Positions 17,683 through 26,242 of a stretch of 43,363 bases of DNA are shown here, piece after piece (the first letter of the stretch is position 1; the number at the start of each line of letters is the position of its first letter). The notes under the pieces were generated by a model. The model was not told where the DNA came from. It made no database searches and saw only the letters and a list, made by a program, of their open reading frames with translations. Origin of the DNA: Thermosynechococcaceae cyanobacterium YX3bin19 (GTDB lineage Bacteria; Cyanobacteriota; Cyanobacteriia; Thermosynechococcales; Thermosynechococcaceae). The DNA lies in NCBI GenBank assembly GCA_030447595.1, contig JAUJON010000014.1, forward strand, positions 1 to 43,363, written 5' to 3'. The translations under genes and the position numbers were made by a program.

Positions 17683-17827
17683 AAGGCGAGGTCTTGTTCA
17701 TTCAGCAGGATATCGGGACAAAGAAAGCTTTCTGATGGGGTTGTAGGCAGTTGCTGCCGCCGGTACGCTTTTGAACTAGGTCGTGGCGACCGCGGTCCTG
17801 CAGTTGCTCGCAGATGAGGGATTTTCC

Positions 17828-18000
17828 TCAGTACTCTATTAAAGTATGGCCCAAAGCCCAGGCATCACGCTCAGGTGGGGCAGAATGTTCCAGCAGCGGC
17901 CACAGAAGTCGTAGATTAAAGCTGTGGAACGAGTTCGCACTGCTACAGGTGCTGTCATCAGGGTAGAAATACAGTCCAGGACCGGGCTGTTGCAAGGGAG
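17828..18000 (-). pseudogene. C-terminal gene fragment of unknown family, next to the TnpB element
   Basis: A minus-strand frame of about 55 residues ends at TGA 17828-17830 and reads GPGLYFYPDDSTCSSANSF, then NLRLLWPLLEHSAPPERDAWALGHTLIEY. Its composition looks protein-like, but it has no start. It abuts the right end of the TnpB element, so it may be the tail of a gene cut by the insertion. I do not recognise the family. Confidence 0.3.
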
Positions 18001-18023
18001 GCTAATCTCTAGCCCAAATCCAG

Positions 18024-19273
18024 TTAGTACCGCACTGGTGAATTTTTGACACTCCCACGCCTAAAGGCGGTGGGATTCTGGTTCAGCGAGACTAGTTGCT
18101 GAGACAGGTTTGCACCAACCCCAGTAGAGCTAGTTTCTCCCCAAGCGTTTTGACTGTCTAGCAGCCAGGTTCCCACATGCCCTGTGGTGCCCAATCCCTG
18201 ACTCAGGATATTTCTAGCTGCATTGTGGTCCCTGTCTAATACACATCCACACTGGCAAACATGTGTTCTAGTGCTAAGAGTTTTCTTGACCACAGCGCCA
18301 CAGCTAGAGCATTCCTGGCTGGTTCCTTTAGGTGGTACGGCAATAGTGATTTTCTTAAACACATTGCCGAAGTATTCCAGCCACACTCGAAACTGATACC
18401 AGGATGCATCGTTAATTGACTTGGCTAGACAATGGTTTTTCACCATGTTCTTAATTCTCAAGTCTTCGTAGGCCACTACATCGTTAGATGTGATTACGCA
18501 CCGTGCCAGTTTCACAGCATGGTCTTTACGTTGGCGACTTATCTTGAGATGGCGTCTTGCTAAAACTTGTCTAGCCTTGCCTCTATTATTAGACCCTTTG
18601 ACACGTCTACTGACACGTCTTTGAGCCTGTTTGACACGTCGTTCTCCCTTTCTCAAAACCTGGGATTACCTTCTGTTTGATTATTGCTATCGGTGTAGAA
18701 GTCGTTAAGTCCTACATCTAAACCGATGGCCGCTCCTGATGGTTCTACCTCCTCCTGACGGTCAACTCTAATGCAGAACTGCACATAGTACCCGTCAGCT
18801 CGTCTCACCAATCGGACTCGTTTAATCTGTTCCGGCGGATAGAAATGCAAGTCACGAGTCCCTTTGAGTTTCAGTCTGCCTATGCCTTTCTTGTCAGCAA
18901 AGGTGATAGCCTTTCTGTCTCGCGCCAACATCCAGCCAGAGGTTTTGTACTCAACAGAGCGGTTGTCTTTCTGAAACTGTGGATAGCCTTTCTTGCCAGG
19001 TAGACCTTTCTTGCAGTTTTCATAGAACCGACTAATAGCACTCCAAGCACGTTCTGCACTAGCCTGCCGCGCCATTGAGTTAAGTTCATTGGCAAATGGA
19101 AACAATGCAGCTAACACAGCACATTGACGCTGTAGCGTAGCCTGACCCACTCTTTGTTGTCCATCCAGAAACGGATGCACTTGTTGCGGATAAATTGCAC
19201 AGTCCGTATTGCCCTCATTAATGGCACTGATCTGAGCCTTATTCCCGTATGCCCTGAACTCAAGAACTATCAT
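18024..19273 (-). pseudogene. tnpB: TnpB (IS200/IS605-type, RNA-guided nuclease family), frameshifted
   Basis: Starts MIVLEFRAYGNKAQISAINE. A stretch of about 25 residues is then out of frame; the neighbouring frame gives AIRTVQFIRNKCIRFWMD, so an extra G and a later missing base compensate each other. The middle is normal (FPFANELNSMARQASAERAW, GYPQFQKDNRSVEYKTSGW). The RuvC-like residues are Asp in [15 protein letters not shown], Glu in VVAYEDLRIKNMV and Asp in LDRDHNAARNIL, with the zinc site CSSC and CQCGC. A third slip at 18656 (four T where five are needed: PRF then LRKGERR) splits the protein in two. TnpB proteins use an RNA from the element's right end to cut DNA; this copy would need repair of its frame. 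Confidence 0.85.
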
Positions 19274-19345
19274 TCTTATATTGTACCCTAGAATATAAGA
19301 GTACAATATTTCTCATCCCACCCCTAAGGGGAGTGGGCTTTCACT
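18046..19345 (-). mobile_element. TnpB-only element (IS1341-like group of IS200/IS605)
   Basis: The tnpB gene is bracketed by hairpins typical of these elements. At the start side, CCCAC-CCCTAAGGGG-AGTGGG lies at 19317-19337; at the end side, CCCACGCC-TAAA-GGCGGTGGG lies at 18054-18075, inside the tnpB 3' end. The exact ends are estimated: the right end is probably the TTGACA at 18046-18051, the left end near 19345. There is no tnpA, so movement would need a transposase in trans. The right-end part should also encode the guide RNA, with the guide taken from sequence just beyond about 18046. Confidence 0.7.
19278..19309 (-). promoter_or_regulatory. Dyad and promoter-like sequence before tnpB
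   Basis: ATATTGTAC (19278-19286) and GTACAATAT (19301-19309) are perfect 9-bp inverted repeats. On the minus strand TTGTAC and TACAAT could be -35 and -10 elements with a 15-base spacer, ending only a few bases before the ATG at 19273, so the message would be nearly leaderless. The dyad could be an autoregulation site. Confidence 0.4.
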
Positions 19346-19659
19346 TGTTGTAATTCTGCCGCAACGATGCGAAATCCCACAGTTCCAGTAATGGGTAAGG
19401 CCAGAATACCCACTACCAAGCTTTTAAGTGCACCATTGCATTGTTGTCAGAGGTTGAGTTGCAGTTTGGGCAACAGGCTGAAAGCTGGCCAACTCCGGCC
19501 TATCCCTAAAGATTGATGAATTTCTTCTCATAAACCAGGAAAATAAGTAACTTAAGATACAAGAAAATCACTGACATAGCTTCCCTATAGCTACCTTTGC
19601 AAGACTTAGGTTCTGCTTGTAGCTGTAGAAGTTCGGTTGTTGTTAATGCAGGTAAGGTA
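19346..19659. other. Region between TnpB element and SRPBCC gene, with a possible membrane-protein fragment
   Basis: On the minus strand, 19346-19440 reads GALKSLVVGILALPITG, then TVGFRIVAAELQQVK, which looks like a signal anchor or membrane segment. A neighbouring frame upstream reads SFQPVAQTATQPLTT. It could be the N-terminal part of the gene whose tail lies at 17828-18000, split by the TnpB element. The rest holds nothing recognisable. Confidence 0.25.
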
Positions 19660-20110
19660 ATGGCTATTCAGGTTGAAAAGAGCGTCGCAATTCAAAGGAC
19701 ACGGAAGAACTATATCGCTTCTGGCGAAACTTTGAAAACCTACCGCATTTCATGAACCATCTCCAATCCGTACAAAATCTAGACGAGAAGCGCTCATTGG
19801 GTTACCGCAGCTCCTTTAGGGACGAAGGCGGAATGGGATGCTGAGATTGTTGAAGACCGAGAGAAGAGTATATTGCTTGGCGATCGCTAGAAGGTTCAAA
19901 TATAGAAAGCACGGGTTCTGTCAGCTTTGATAAATGTCTGGGGTAGCCGGCACCAGAGTCACCGTCAGGTTGGAATATAACCCACCGGGTGGAATGCTGG
20001 GAGCAGTTGTTGCTAACTTCTTTGGGAAGCGCCAGATCAACAGCTCCAAGAGATCTTTCCGCCTCAAGCAAGAGATTGAGACAAACAAAGCGCTACAGAC
20101 TAAGAGTTAA
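19660..20110 (+). pseudogene. SRPBCC/polyketide cyclase-like protein, frameshifted
   Basis: ATG 19660 follows GGTAAGG and gives MAIQVEKSVAIQR. The frame then slips within a few codons. Other frames give EELYRFWRNFENLPHFMNHLQSVQNL, WVTAAPLGTKAEWDAEIVEDRE, then SLEGSNIESTGSVSFDK, TRVTVRLEYNPPGGMLGAVVANFFGK and finally DLFRLKQEIETNKALQTKS with TAA at 20108-20110. The order is that of the cyclase/dehydrase (START-like) family with its typical HFM, W(x)A and PPGG segments. At least four indels are required. The repaired length of about 150 residues is normal. The ligand is unknown. Confidence 0.75.
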
Positions 20111-20204
20111 TCACCTAGCTAGAGAGCGAATCGCACCCTAGGCGAGTGACTTGGCGCTAGCCAGCAGGGTAAACCCAGTCTCTACTTCCCTCAGCCTATG
20201 CGCT

Positions 20205-21656
20205 TCATTCAGACAGCGGCTGCAGTTCCGCCATAGTTTGCTCTTGTCGCTGTGAACCTGCCAAGGCCGCCACAATCGCGTCAAACACCTTAGCCACCGG
20301 GACAACTTCCAAGTCTAGTTGGGGCAAAGTCTGGCCCTTAGGAACAATTGCCCGCTGAAAACCCAATTTAGCAGCTTCTTTCAGACGCAGTTCCAATTGC
20401 GACACCGAGCGGACCTGGCCACCCAAGCCCACTTCGCCGATAATGACGGTGCCTGGGTCGACAATGCGATCGCGAAAGCTGGCAACCACGGCAACTGCCA
20501 CACCTAGATCTGCTGCGGGTTCCCCGACAGTCAAGCCTCCCGAGGAGGCGACGTAGGCGTCCAACTTTGACAGCGGAATTCCCAGGCGTTTTTCCAGGAC
20601 GGCGAGAATCTGCAGCAGCCGATTGAACTCAACCCCGGTAGTAGAGCGTCGCGGTGAACTATAGCTAGTGGGGCTGACCAAAGCCTGGAGTTCTACGACA
20701 ATTGGCCGGGTCCCTTCGCAAGCGACAATGGTTGCGGTACCCGGAGCCGCTTCTGTACGATCGCCCAGGAACAGCACTGAGGGATTAGATACTTCCTGCA
20801 GTCCCCGGTCTACCATTTCAAACACACCAATTTCATGGGTGGCCCCAAAGCGGTTTTTCACGGAACGCAGCAGCCGATGGCTGGCAAAGCGATCGCCCTC
20901 GAAGTAGAGAACTGTATCTACCAAGTGTTCTAGAACTTTAGGTCCAGCGATCGCGCCTTCTTTAGTGACATGGCCGACAATAAACAGCGTGATGTTTTCT
21001 CGCTTAGCCACCCGCATCAGGGCAGAGGTACACTCCCGCACCTGCGCCACTGAACCGGGAGCAGAGGTCAAAGAAGCAAAGTAAAGCGCCTGAATACTAT
21101 CAATAATCGCCACGTGCGGCTTCAGAGATTCCAGTTCAATTAAGATTGCCTCCAGGTCTGTCTCCGGCAGCAGGTACAAGTTACTTCCCTGCGGGGCTGG
21201 AGAGACTTCCAATCGCTGCGCCCGCAGTTTCACCTGTTGCCCTGACTCCTCTGCACAGACGTAAAGCGTGCGGTACTGCACTGCCAGCCGGTTGACCGCC
21301 TGGAGCAGCAAGGTGGACTTGCCGATCCCTGGATCACCGCCAATCAGCACCAGGGAACCGGGAACGATGCCACCCCCTAGAACGCGATCAAGTTCTGAAT
21401 AGCCCGAAGAAAAGCGGAACTGATCAGAATCAGCAATCTGATTCAGGGTCAGCGCCGCATTCGCGGCGACTGGTGCCTGCCTGCCATTGCCTTTGGGTCT
21501 AGCAGGTAGGCGGAGACCCCCGCTGCTAGGAACAGCCGGGGTAGCCACAACTTCAACTAGGGTATTCCAACTGTTACAGGTAGGGCATTTGCCAAAATAC
21601 TGAGGGGATTCTGCCCCGCAGTCCTGACAGACGTATTGCGTCCGAACTTTTGCCAT
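20205..21656 (-). CDS. radA: DNA repair protein RadA (Sms)
   Basis: 483 residues, intact. The N-terminal zinc finger is YVCQDCGAESPQYFGKCPTCNSWN (CxxC...CxxC). The RecA-like ATPase has Walker A GGDPGIGKSTLL, a Walker B region in HVAIIDSIQALY and the RadA-specific KNRFG motif in SVKNRFGATHEIG. The C-terminal Lon-like domain runs from about residue 300 (LDAYVASSGGLTVGEPAADLGVAVAV). RadA is a DnaB-type helicase that extends D-loops and supports branch migration during recombination. It is divergent from rpaB, with about 150 bases between them. Confidence 0.97.
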   Translation of the reverse strand: MAKVRTQYVCQDCGAESPQYFGKCPTCNSWNTLVEVVATPAVPSSGGLRLPARPKGNGRQAPVAANAALTLNQIADSDQFRFSSGYSELDRVLGGGIVPGSLVLIGGDPGIGKSTLLLQAVNRLAVQYRTLYVCAEESGQQVKLRAQRLEVSPAPQGSNLYLLPETDLEAILIELESLKPHVAIIDSIQALYFASLTSAPGSVAQVRECTSALMRVAKRENITLFIVGHVTKEGAIAGPKVLEHLVDTVLYFEGDRFASHRLLRSVKNRFGATHEIGVFEMVDRGLQEVSNPSVLFLGDRTEAAPGTATIVACEGTRPIVVELQALVSPTSYSSPRRSTTGVEFNRLLQILAVLEKRLGIPLSKLDAYVASSGGLTVGEPAADLGVAVAVVASFRDRIVDPGTVIIGEVGLGGQVRSVSQLELRLKEAAKLGFQRAIVPKGQTLPQLDLEVVPVAKVFDAIVAALAGSQRQEQTMAELQPLSE

Positions 21657-21809
21657 AGCTTAAGAAAACGCAAAGTAGCGTTAATGTGTGCAGAGCTGTT
21701 CTAGGTCAGGGATGTAGCTGCCTGAAGCCCCCGGAAGACAATTTAACTTAATGATAAAGTATAAGAAAATCTAACTTTAAACATTTACGCCATCTAAGGG
21801 GAGTGCAAT

Positions 21810-22553
21810 TTGGAAAGCCACAAAGAAAAAATCTTGGTAGTCGATGATGAAGCCAGTATCCGGCGAATCCTAGAAACCCGGCTTTCAATGATTGGCTATG
21901 ATGTTGTCACAGCTGCGGATGGAGAAGAAGCAATCGATAGCTTTCACAACGAAGCGCCAGACTTGGTTGTTTTGGATGTGATGATGCCAAAACTAGATGG
22001 CTATGGTGTGTGCCAGGAGCTGCGTAAGGAGTCTGACATTCCGATCATTATGCTAACAGCTTTAGGGGATGTGGCAGATCGGATTACCGGCCTAGAACTG
22101 GGTGCTGATGATTATGTGGTCAAGCCATTTTCACCCAAAGAACTAGAGGCCCGGATTCGCTCAGTCCTCCGGCGAGTGGATAAAGTCGGCTCCTCCGGCA
22201 TCCCTAGCTCCGGCGTGATTCAGGTTACCAACATTCGCATCGATACCAACAAGCGGCAGGTTTACAAGGGGGATGAGCGGATTCGCCTCACGGGGATGGA
22301 ATTTAGCCTGTTGGAACTCCTGGTGGGGCGTTCAGGCGAAGCTTTTTCGCGCTCGGAAATTCTTCAGGAAGTCTGGGGCTACACCCCAGAGCGGCATGTG
22401 GACACCCGGGTAGTGGATGTCCATATCTCACGTTTGCGCGCCAAGCTAGAAGAAGACCCCAGTAATCCAGAGCTGATTTTAACGGCTCGCGGCACAGGTT
22501 ACTTGTTTCAGCGAATTACCGAACCTGGAGAGGTGGTTGAGTCGCGAATCTAA
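21810..22553 (+). CDS. rpaB: OmpR-family response regulator RpaB (Ycf27)
   Basis: 247 residues, TTG start with GGGGAG 7 bases upstream (AAGGGGAGTGCAAT, then TTG). Receiver domain: ILVVDDEASIR, phospho-acceptor Asp in LVVLDVMMPKLDGYGV, Thr in IIMLTALGD and Lys in VVKPFSPKELEARI. The C-terminal winged helix reads RIRLTGMEFSLLELLVGRSGEAFSRSEIL, then VWGYTPERHVDTRVVDVHISRLRAKLE. Near-full identity by eye to cyanobacterial RpaB/chloroplast Ycf27 makes the name safe. RpaB controls high-light genes and photosystem genes and binds HLR1 sites; the usual partner kinase is NblS/Hik33 (known for the family, not in this window). The upstream 150 bases are AT-rich, without a convincing HLR1 pair. Confidence 0.95.
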   Translation: MESHKEKILVVDDEASIRRILETRLSMIGYDVVTAADGEEAIDSFHNEAPDLVVLDVMMPKLDGYGVCQELRKESDIPIIMLTALGDVADRITGLELGADDYVVKPFSPKELEARIRSVLRRVDKVGSSGIPSSGVIQVTNIRIDTNKRQVYKGDERIRLTGMEFSLLELLVGRSGEAFSRSEILQEVWGYTPERHVDTRVVDVHISRLRAKLEEDPSNPELILTARGTGYLFQRITEPGEVVESRI

Positions 22554-22635
22554 CAGGCTTGTAGGTTGAGTAGAGTAGGGACTTGATTCAAAACTTCTAA
22601 CTCGATAGACTGAAGCACTCAAGTATAGAGGCCGG

Positions 22636-24708
22636 ATGAACGTTCCCCGCTTACATCCAGAGACGATTGATCAAGTTCGCCACGCTGCTGATATTGTGGA
22701 GGTCGTCTCTGATCACGTCGTGCTGCGTAAGCAAGGAAGAGACTTCGTCGGCTCCTGTCCCTTTCATGAAGATAAATCGCCCAGTTTTAGCGTCAGCCCC
22801 GGTAAACAGTTTTACTACTGCTTTGGCTGTGGGGCGGGGGGCAATACCATCAAGTTTTTGATGGAGTTCGGGAAGCGTTCCTTTAGCGAGGTAGTGCTGG
22901 AGCTGGCACAGCGCTACCAAGTTCCCGTCAAAACCTTAGAAGGAGCAGATCGCCAAGCGCTGCAGCAACAACTTTCAGCTCGAGAGCAGCTCTACGAAAT
23001 TTTAGCGCTAGCAACCCGGTTTTTTGAACACGCCCTGCATCAATCGCCTGGAGAAGCTGCGCTGGCATACCTGCAGTCTCAGCGGCAGTTAGACTCGTCA
23101 ACCATCCAGCAGTTTCAATTGGGATATGCCCCAGCGGGCTGGGAAGTTTTATCTGGCTACCTGGTGGACCAGAAGCATTTTCCTGTGGCGTTGGTGGAGC
23201 AGGCCGGATTGATTGTGCCGCGCAAATCTGGCGGTGGTTACTACGATCGCTTTCGCGATCGCCTGATGATTCCCATCCGGGACCTGCAGGGACGCACCAT
23301 TGGCTTTGGCGGCAGAACCCTGACTGATGAACAGCCCAAGTACCTGAACTCCCCGGAAACTCAGCTGTTTGACAAAGGCAAAACTCTGTTTGGTCTCGAC
23401 CAGGCACGAGCCGCCATTGTCAAGCAGGACCAGGCCGTGGTAGTGGAAGGTTACTTTGACGCCATCGCCCTTCACGCTGCCGGCATCACGCATGTCGTTG
23501 CCTCGATGGGTACGGCCCTCACCCTGGATCAGGTGCGACAGCTATTGCGCTACACCGAGTCCAAGCAGGTGGTTTTGAACTTCGACGCCGATGCCGCGGG
23601 TACCAAGGCGGCGGAACGTGCCATTGGGGGAATTCAAGAGCTGGCCTACCGGGGAGAAGTCCAGTTGCGGGTGCTCAACCTGCCGGAGGGCAAGGATGCC
23701 GATGAATTCCTCCAGACTTACTCTGCTGAACAGTATCAAGCGCTGCTGGCTGAGGCTCCCCTGTGGCTGGACTGGCAGATCCAGCAAGCACTGAGTGGCC
23801 AAGATTTGAAGCAGGCAGACCAGTTCCACGTTGCTACCCAGCAGATTGTTCAGCTCTTGGGCAACTTACCCAACGCCAGCCTGCGGACCCACTACATCCA
23901 CGATTGTGCTGAACGCTTGAGCCAGGGAGATTCCCGGCTAGCTCTGCAACTAGAAGCTGACCTACGAACCCAGGTGCGGGGCCAACGCTGGCACGGGCGA
24001 TCGCAAAAATGGCAGCGCCCTGCAGACTACAGCCTGCGGGAAGTCGCGGAAGCCCAACTACTGCGGATCTATCTTCACTGCCCGGACTATCGCCAAGATA
24101 TTTGCAACACCCTGAACCAGCGGGACCTGGAGTTTGGGTTGTCTCACCACCGGTTTCTCTGGCGGCAGATTTTAGAAGTTGAAGCAGGAATGGAGTCCGC
24201 TGCGCCTGTAGCCCTGACGAATGCAAATGAATTGAACTACTCAGAGGACGATCACGGCCCAGTCCTAGATCTAGTTACTACCCTGCGCGATCGCTGTACC
24301 GATTTCCCCCAGGAGATGCAGCAGGTTTATCACCTGTTTCAACTGGATGAAAAAACCCAACTGGATATCCTGCGGCCACCGCTGATCATTCAGGCTGCAG
24401 CTGCCAGTTTAGAGCGAGTCATGGCTGAAAAGCGCTGCCGCCACCTACTGAAATTATGGGAAGAAGCAAGCTGCGCTGGTGAAGCTGTACCAGGCCAGGA
24501 GCCATTGCTTGGCCACTACACCGCTATCCTTGACGGTGAACAGCACCAGGAACTGGCCGATGAAGAGGAATATCACCAACAGCTTCAGACCACTGCTAAC
24601 CCAGAGGCGCTGCGGCTACAGTGGCTGTTTTACAAAGAAAAACGCTACCTGCAACAGCTCGACCAGCAGCGCTATGTGACCCTGCCCGATCTGGCCCAAG
24701 CCCCTTAA
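22636..24708 (+). CDS. dnaG: DNA primase
   Basis: 690 residues, intact. It lays RNA primers at the replication fork. The N-terminal CHC2 zinc finger is CPFHEDKSPSFSVSPGKQFYYCFGCGAGGN. The RNA polymerase domain has YLNSPETQLFDKGKTLFGL. The Toprim motifs are VVVEGYFDAIALHAAG, ASMGTALT and LNFDADAAGTKAAERAI. The C-terminal 200 residues form the helicase-interaction domain. It is 82 bases downstream of rpaB on the same strand, so possibly co-transcribed. Its TAA overlaps the stop of the convergent pentapeptide gene by two bases. Confidence 0.97.
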   Translation: MNVPRLHPETIDQVRHAADIVEVVSDHVVLRKQGRDFVGSCPFHEDKSPSFSVSPGKQFYYCFGCGAGGNTIKFLMEFGKRSFSEVVLELAQRYQVPVKTLEGADRQALQQQLSAREQLYEILALATRFFEHALHQSPGEAALAYLQSQRQLDSSTIQQFQLGYAPAGWEVLSGYLVDQKHFPVALVEQAGLIVPRKSGGGYYDRFRDRLMIPIRDLQGRTIGFGGRTLTDEQPKYLNSPETQLFDKGKTLFGLDQARAAIVKQDQAVVVEGYFDAIALHAAGITHVVASMGTALTLDQVRQLLRYTESKQVVLNFDADAAGTKAAERAIGGIQELAYRGEVQLRVLNLPEGKDADEFLQTYSAEQYQALLAEAPLWLDWQIQQALSGQDLKQADQFHVATQQIVQLLGNLPNASLRTHYIHDCAERLSQGDSRLALQLEADLRTQVRGQRWHGRSQKWQRPADYSLREVAEAQLLRIYLHCPDYRQDICNTLNQRDLEFGLSHHRFLWRQILEVEAGMESAAPVALTNANELNYSEDDHGPVLDLVTTLRDRCTDFPQEMQQVYHLFQLDEKTQLDILRPPLIIQAAAASLERVMAEKRCRHLLKLWEEASCAGEAVPGQEPLLGHYTAILDGEQHQELADEEEYHQQLQTTANPEALRLQWLFYKEKRYLQQLDQQRYVTLPDLAQAP

Positions 24709-25225
24709 TCGCAGTTCAGCGTCTCCCGGGTTTGGCGTCCCGTTCGGGGGTTGACTCCTTTAGCAGTGCTGCATAATTCTTTTTGCGTATCTCTGCGGAG
24801 ATCTACGTCAGTAAAATCTGCACCGTCAATAATGGCGTCGTCAAATTGGGCATTATAGGCAAATGCACCTTCTAAGACTGCATTGGTTAAATTTGCCCTC
24901 GTAAACCGGGCTGAGTCTAGGGTGGCACTGCGAAGATCCGCTCCCTCGAAATTTACTGCCTCCAAGTTCGCTGCAAATAAACTCACCCCTTTGAGGTCAG
25001 TGTGGCTAAAGTTACTGTTACGAAGGTTGGCCTTGGTAAAACTGAGTCGGTGAGGACACGATTTGAGAAATCAGAATTAATCAAAATTTCTTTGTTATAG
25101 TCTTCAGCTAAGGCGGGCAGGGTCATGCCAATGACGATGAGGACGAGTAAGCTAACAAAGCCAGCCCAGAAGCGGCTTCCAAGTTGATTGTGGACGAACT
25201 GAAACATGGGATTTTGACTGCTCAT
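24705..25225 (-). pseudogene. Secreted pentapeptide-repeat protein, one frameshift
   Basis: ATG 25225 gives a short N-terminus, then a signal peptide ([24 protein letters not shown]). Repeats start with ILINSDFSNRVLTDSV and slip near 25040, where GTTTTACC is one T short. In the other frame FTKANLRNSNFSHTDLKG leads into ANLEAVNFEGADLRSATLDSARFTRANLTNAVLEGAFAYNAQF, a clear A(N/D)Lxx pentapeptide series. The tail LRRDTQKELCSTAKGVNPRTGRQTRETLNCD has a Cys pair, typical of cyanobacterial lumenal pentapeptide proteins. Repaired length is about 173 residues. Such proteins form right-handed quadrilateral helices; function unknown. Confidence 0.8.
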
Positions 25226-25357
25226 GGAACACTTGAGACTCGCACCAATTTTTTGGCGCTGGCGGCTGAATTTAGCTCAATGCAGGAATGCTACCTGGGT
25301 AAGTATCATCCCAATCCTACCGCTTACCTGGGGCTTGAACCGCTTCTACAGATTTTC

Positions 25358-25836
25358 ATGGCACAGGATGTCGGTCATTTAGGGGAAGATCTGGTTGCCC
25401 ACTGGTTACAAGCGCAGGGGTGGACTATTCTACATCGTCGCTGGCGCTGGCGCTGGGGAGAGATTGATTTAATTGCCCAAGTTCAATGCTCCCAGGCTAA
25501 CGACGTTGCTCAGGCTTCCTTGGCTTTTGTGGAGGTCAAAACTCGCAGCCAGGGCAACTGGGATGCCAATGGTCTGTTAGCAGTGACGCCCCAGAAACAA
25601 GCAAAGCTTTGGAAAACCGCTCAGTTCTTCTTAGCCCAACACCCCGCCCTAGCAGACTTACCCTGCCAGTTTAATCTGGCCCTGGTCTGCTGTCAGCGGC
25701 TTGCCTCAACCGCGCCTGCAGCAATCAGGGAAGCAGCTTCACCCCCTTCGCTCCAGGGTTGCCACGCCTGGGCCAACCAATTTACTTGGAGGGCTATCGG
25801 CTGACCTTGCAAAGCTATATCGAATCTTTCTTTTAA
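25358..25836 (+). pseudogene. YraN-family (UPF0102) endonuclease-like protein, frameshift near the C-terminus
   Basis: From ATG 25358 the protein reads [41 protein letters not shown] and later [15 protein letters not shown]: the GE-D-EVK residues are those of the PD-(D/E)XK-like UPF0102 family. It then continues to [13 protein letters not shown] with a stop at 25804. One missing T at CAATTTAC would give the expected tail [19 protein letters not shown] to TAA 25834-25836. The change affects only the last residues, so the nuclease-like core remains readable and the product may still fold. An upstream extension to 25184 overlaps the divergent gene's start and is not supported. Confidence 0.75.
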
Positions 25837-25950
25837 AGCGGGGAATTCAACTCATATCCAACCAAAGTAGGAGGGCTACCCTGATGCGCCAATTTAGGAT
25901 GCGATTGTCAACCCTAGATATTTCGGTAACCCCTTGCAAGGAGAACAATC

Positions 25951-26152
25951 ATGACTAAGATCAATCCCATTGACCTGCAGAAGCACCTCAAAGGCGTAAA
26001 CTATCCAGCCAGCAAAGAAGATCTGGTGAATCATGCTGAGCAGCAAGGAGCCGATCAGAACCTCCTCTCTGCCTTAAAGCAATCTGCGTAAAACAGAGCA
26101 GCAGTATGAAGGGCCAACTGCTGTGAACCACGCGATCGCTGAGGCGGAATAA
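25951..26152 (+). CDS. DUF2795 protein, probable frameshift before the end
   Basis: ATG 25951 has AAGGAG 7 bases before it. MTKINPIDLQKHLKGVNYPASKEDLVNHAEQQGADQNLLSALKQ matches DUF2795, a small domain of unknown function. In the present frame it stops at 26091 after 46 residues. One base change near 26083 would continue LRKTEQQYEGPTAVNHAIAEAE to TAA 26150-26152, the normal 67-residue length. The domain is largely complete either way. The nearest gene downstream is the debranching enzyme. Confidence 0.7.
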
Positions 26153-26242
26153 TAGCTGCAATTGAGCCTTCCTGGTGTGCCACTGAACTGGATGAGGCTA
26201 TAAACTGCCAGTGTTCAGCGGAGAAGTCGCACCAGGTATCTG

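Noticed and set aside
21770-21800. HLR1-like RpaB site before rpaB
   Set aside because: TTTAAAC and TTTACG are present, but the half-site spacing is 8 rather than 10 bases and the match is poor.
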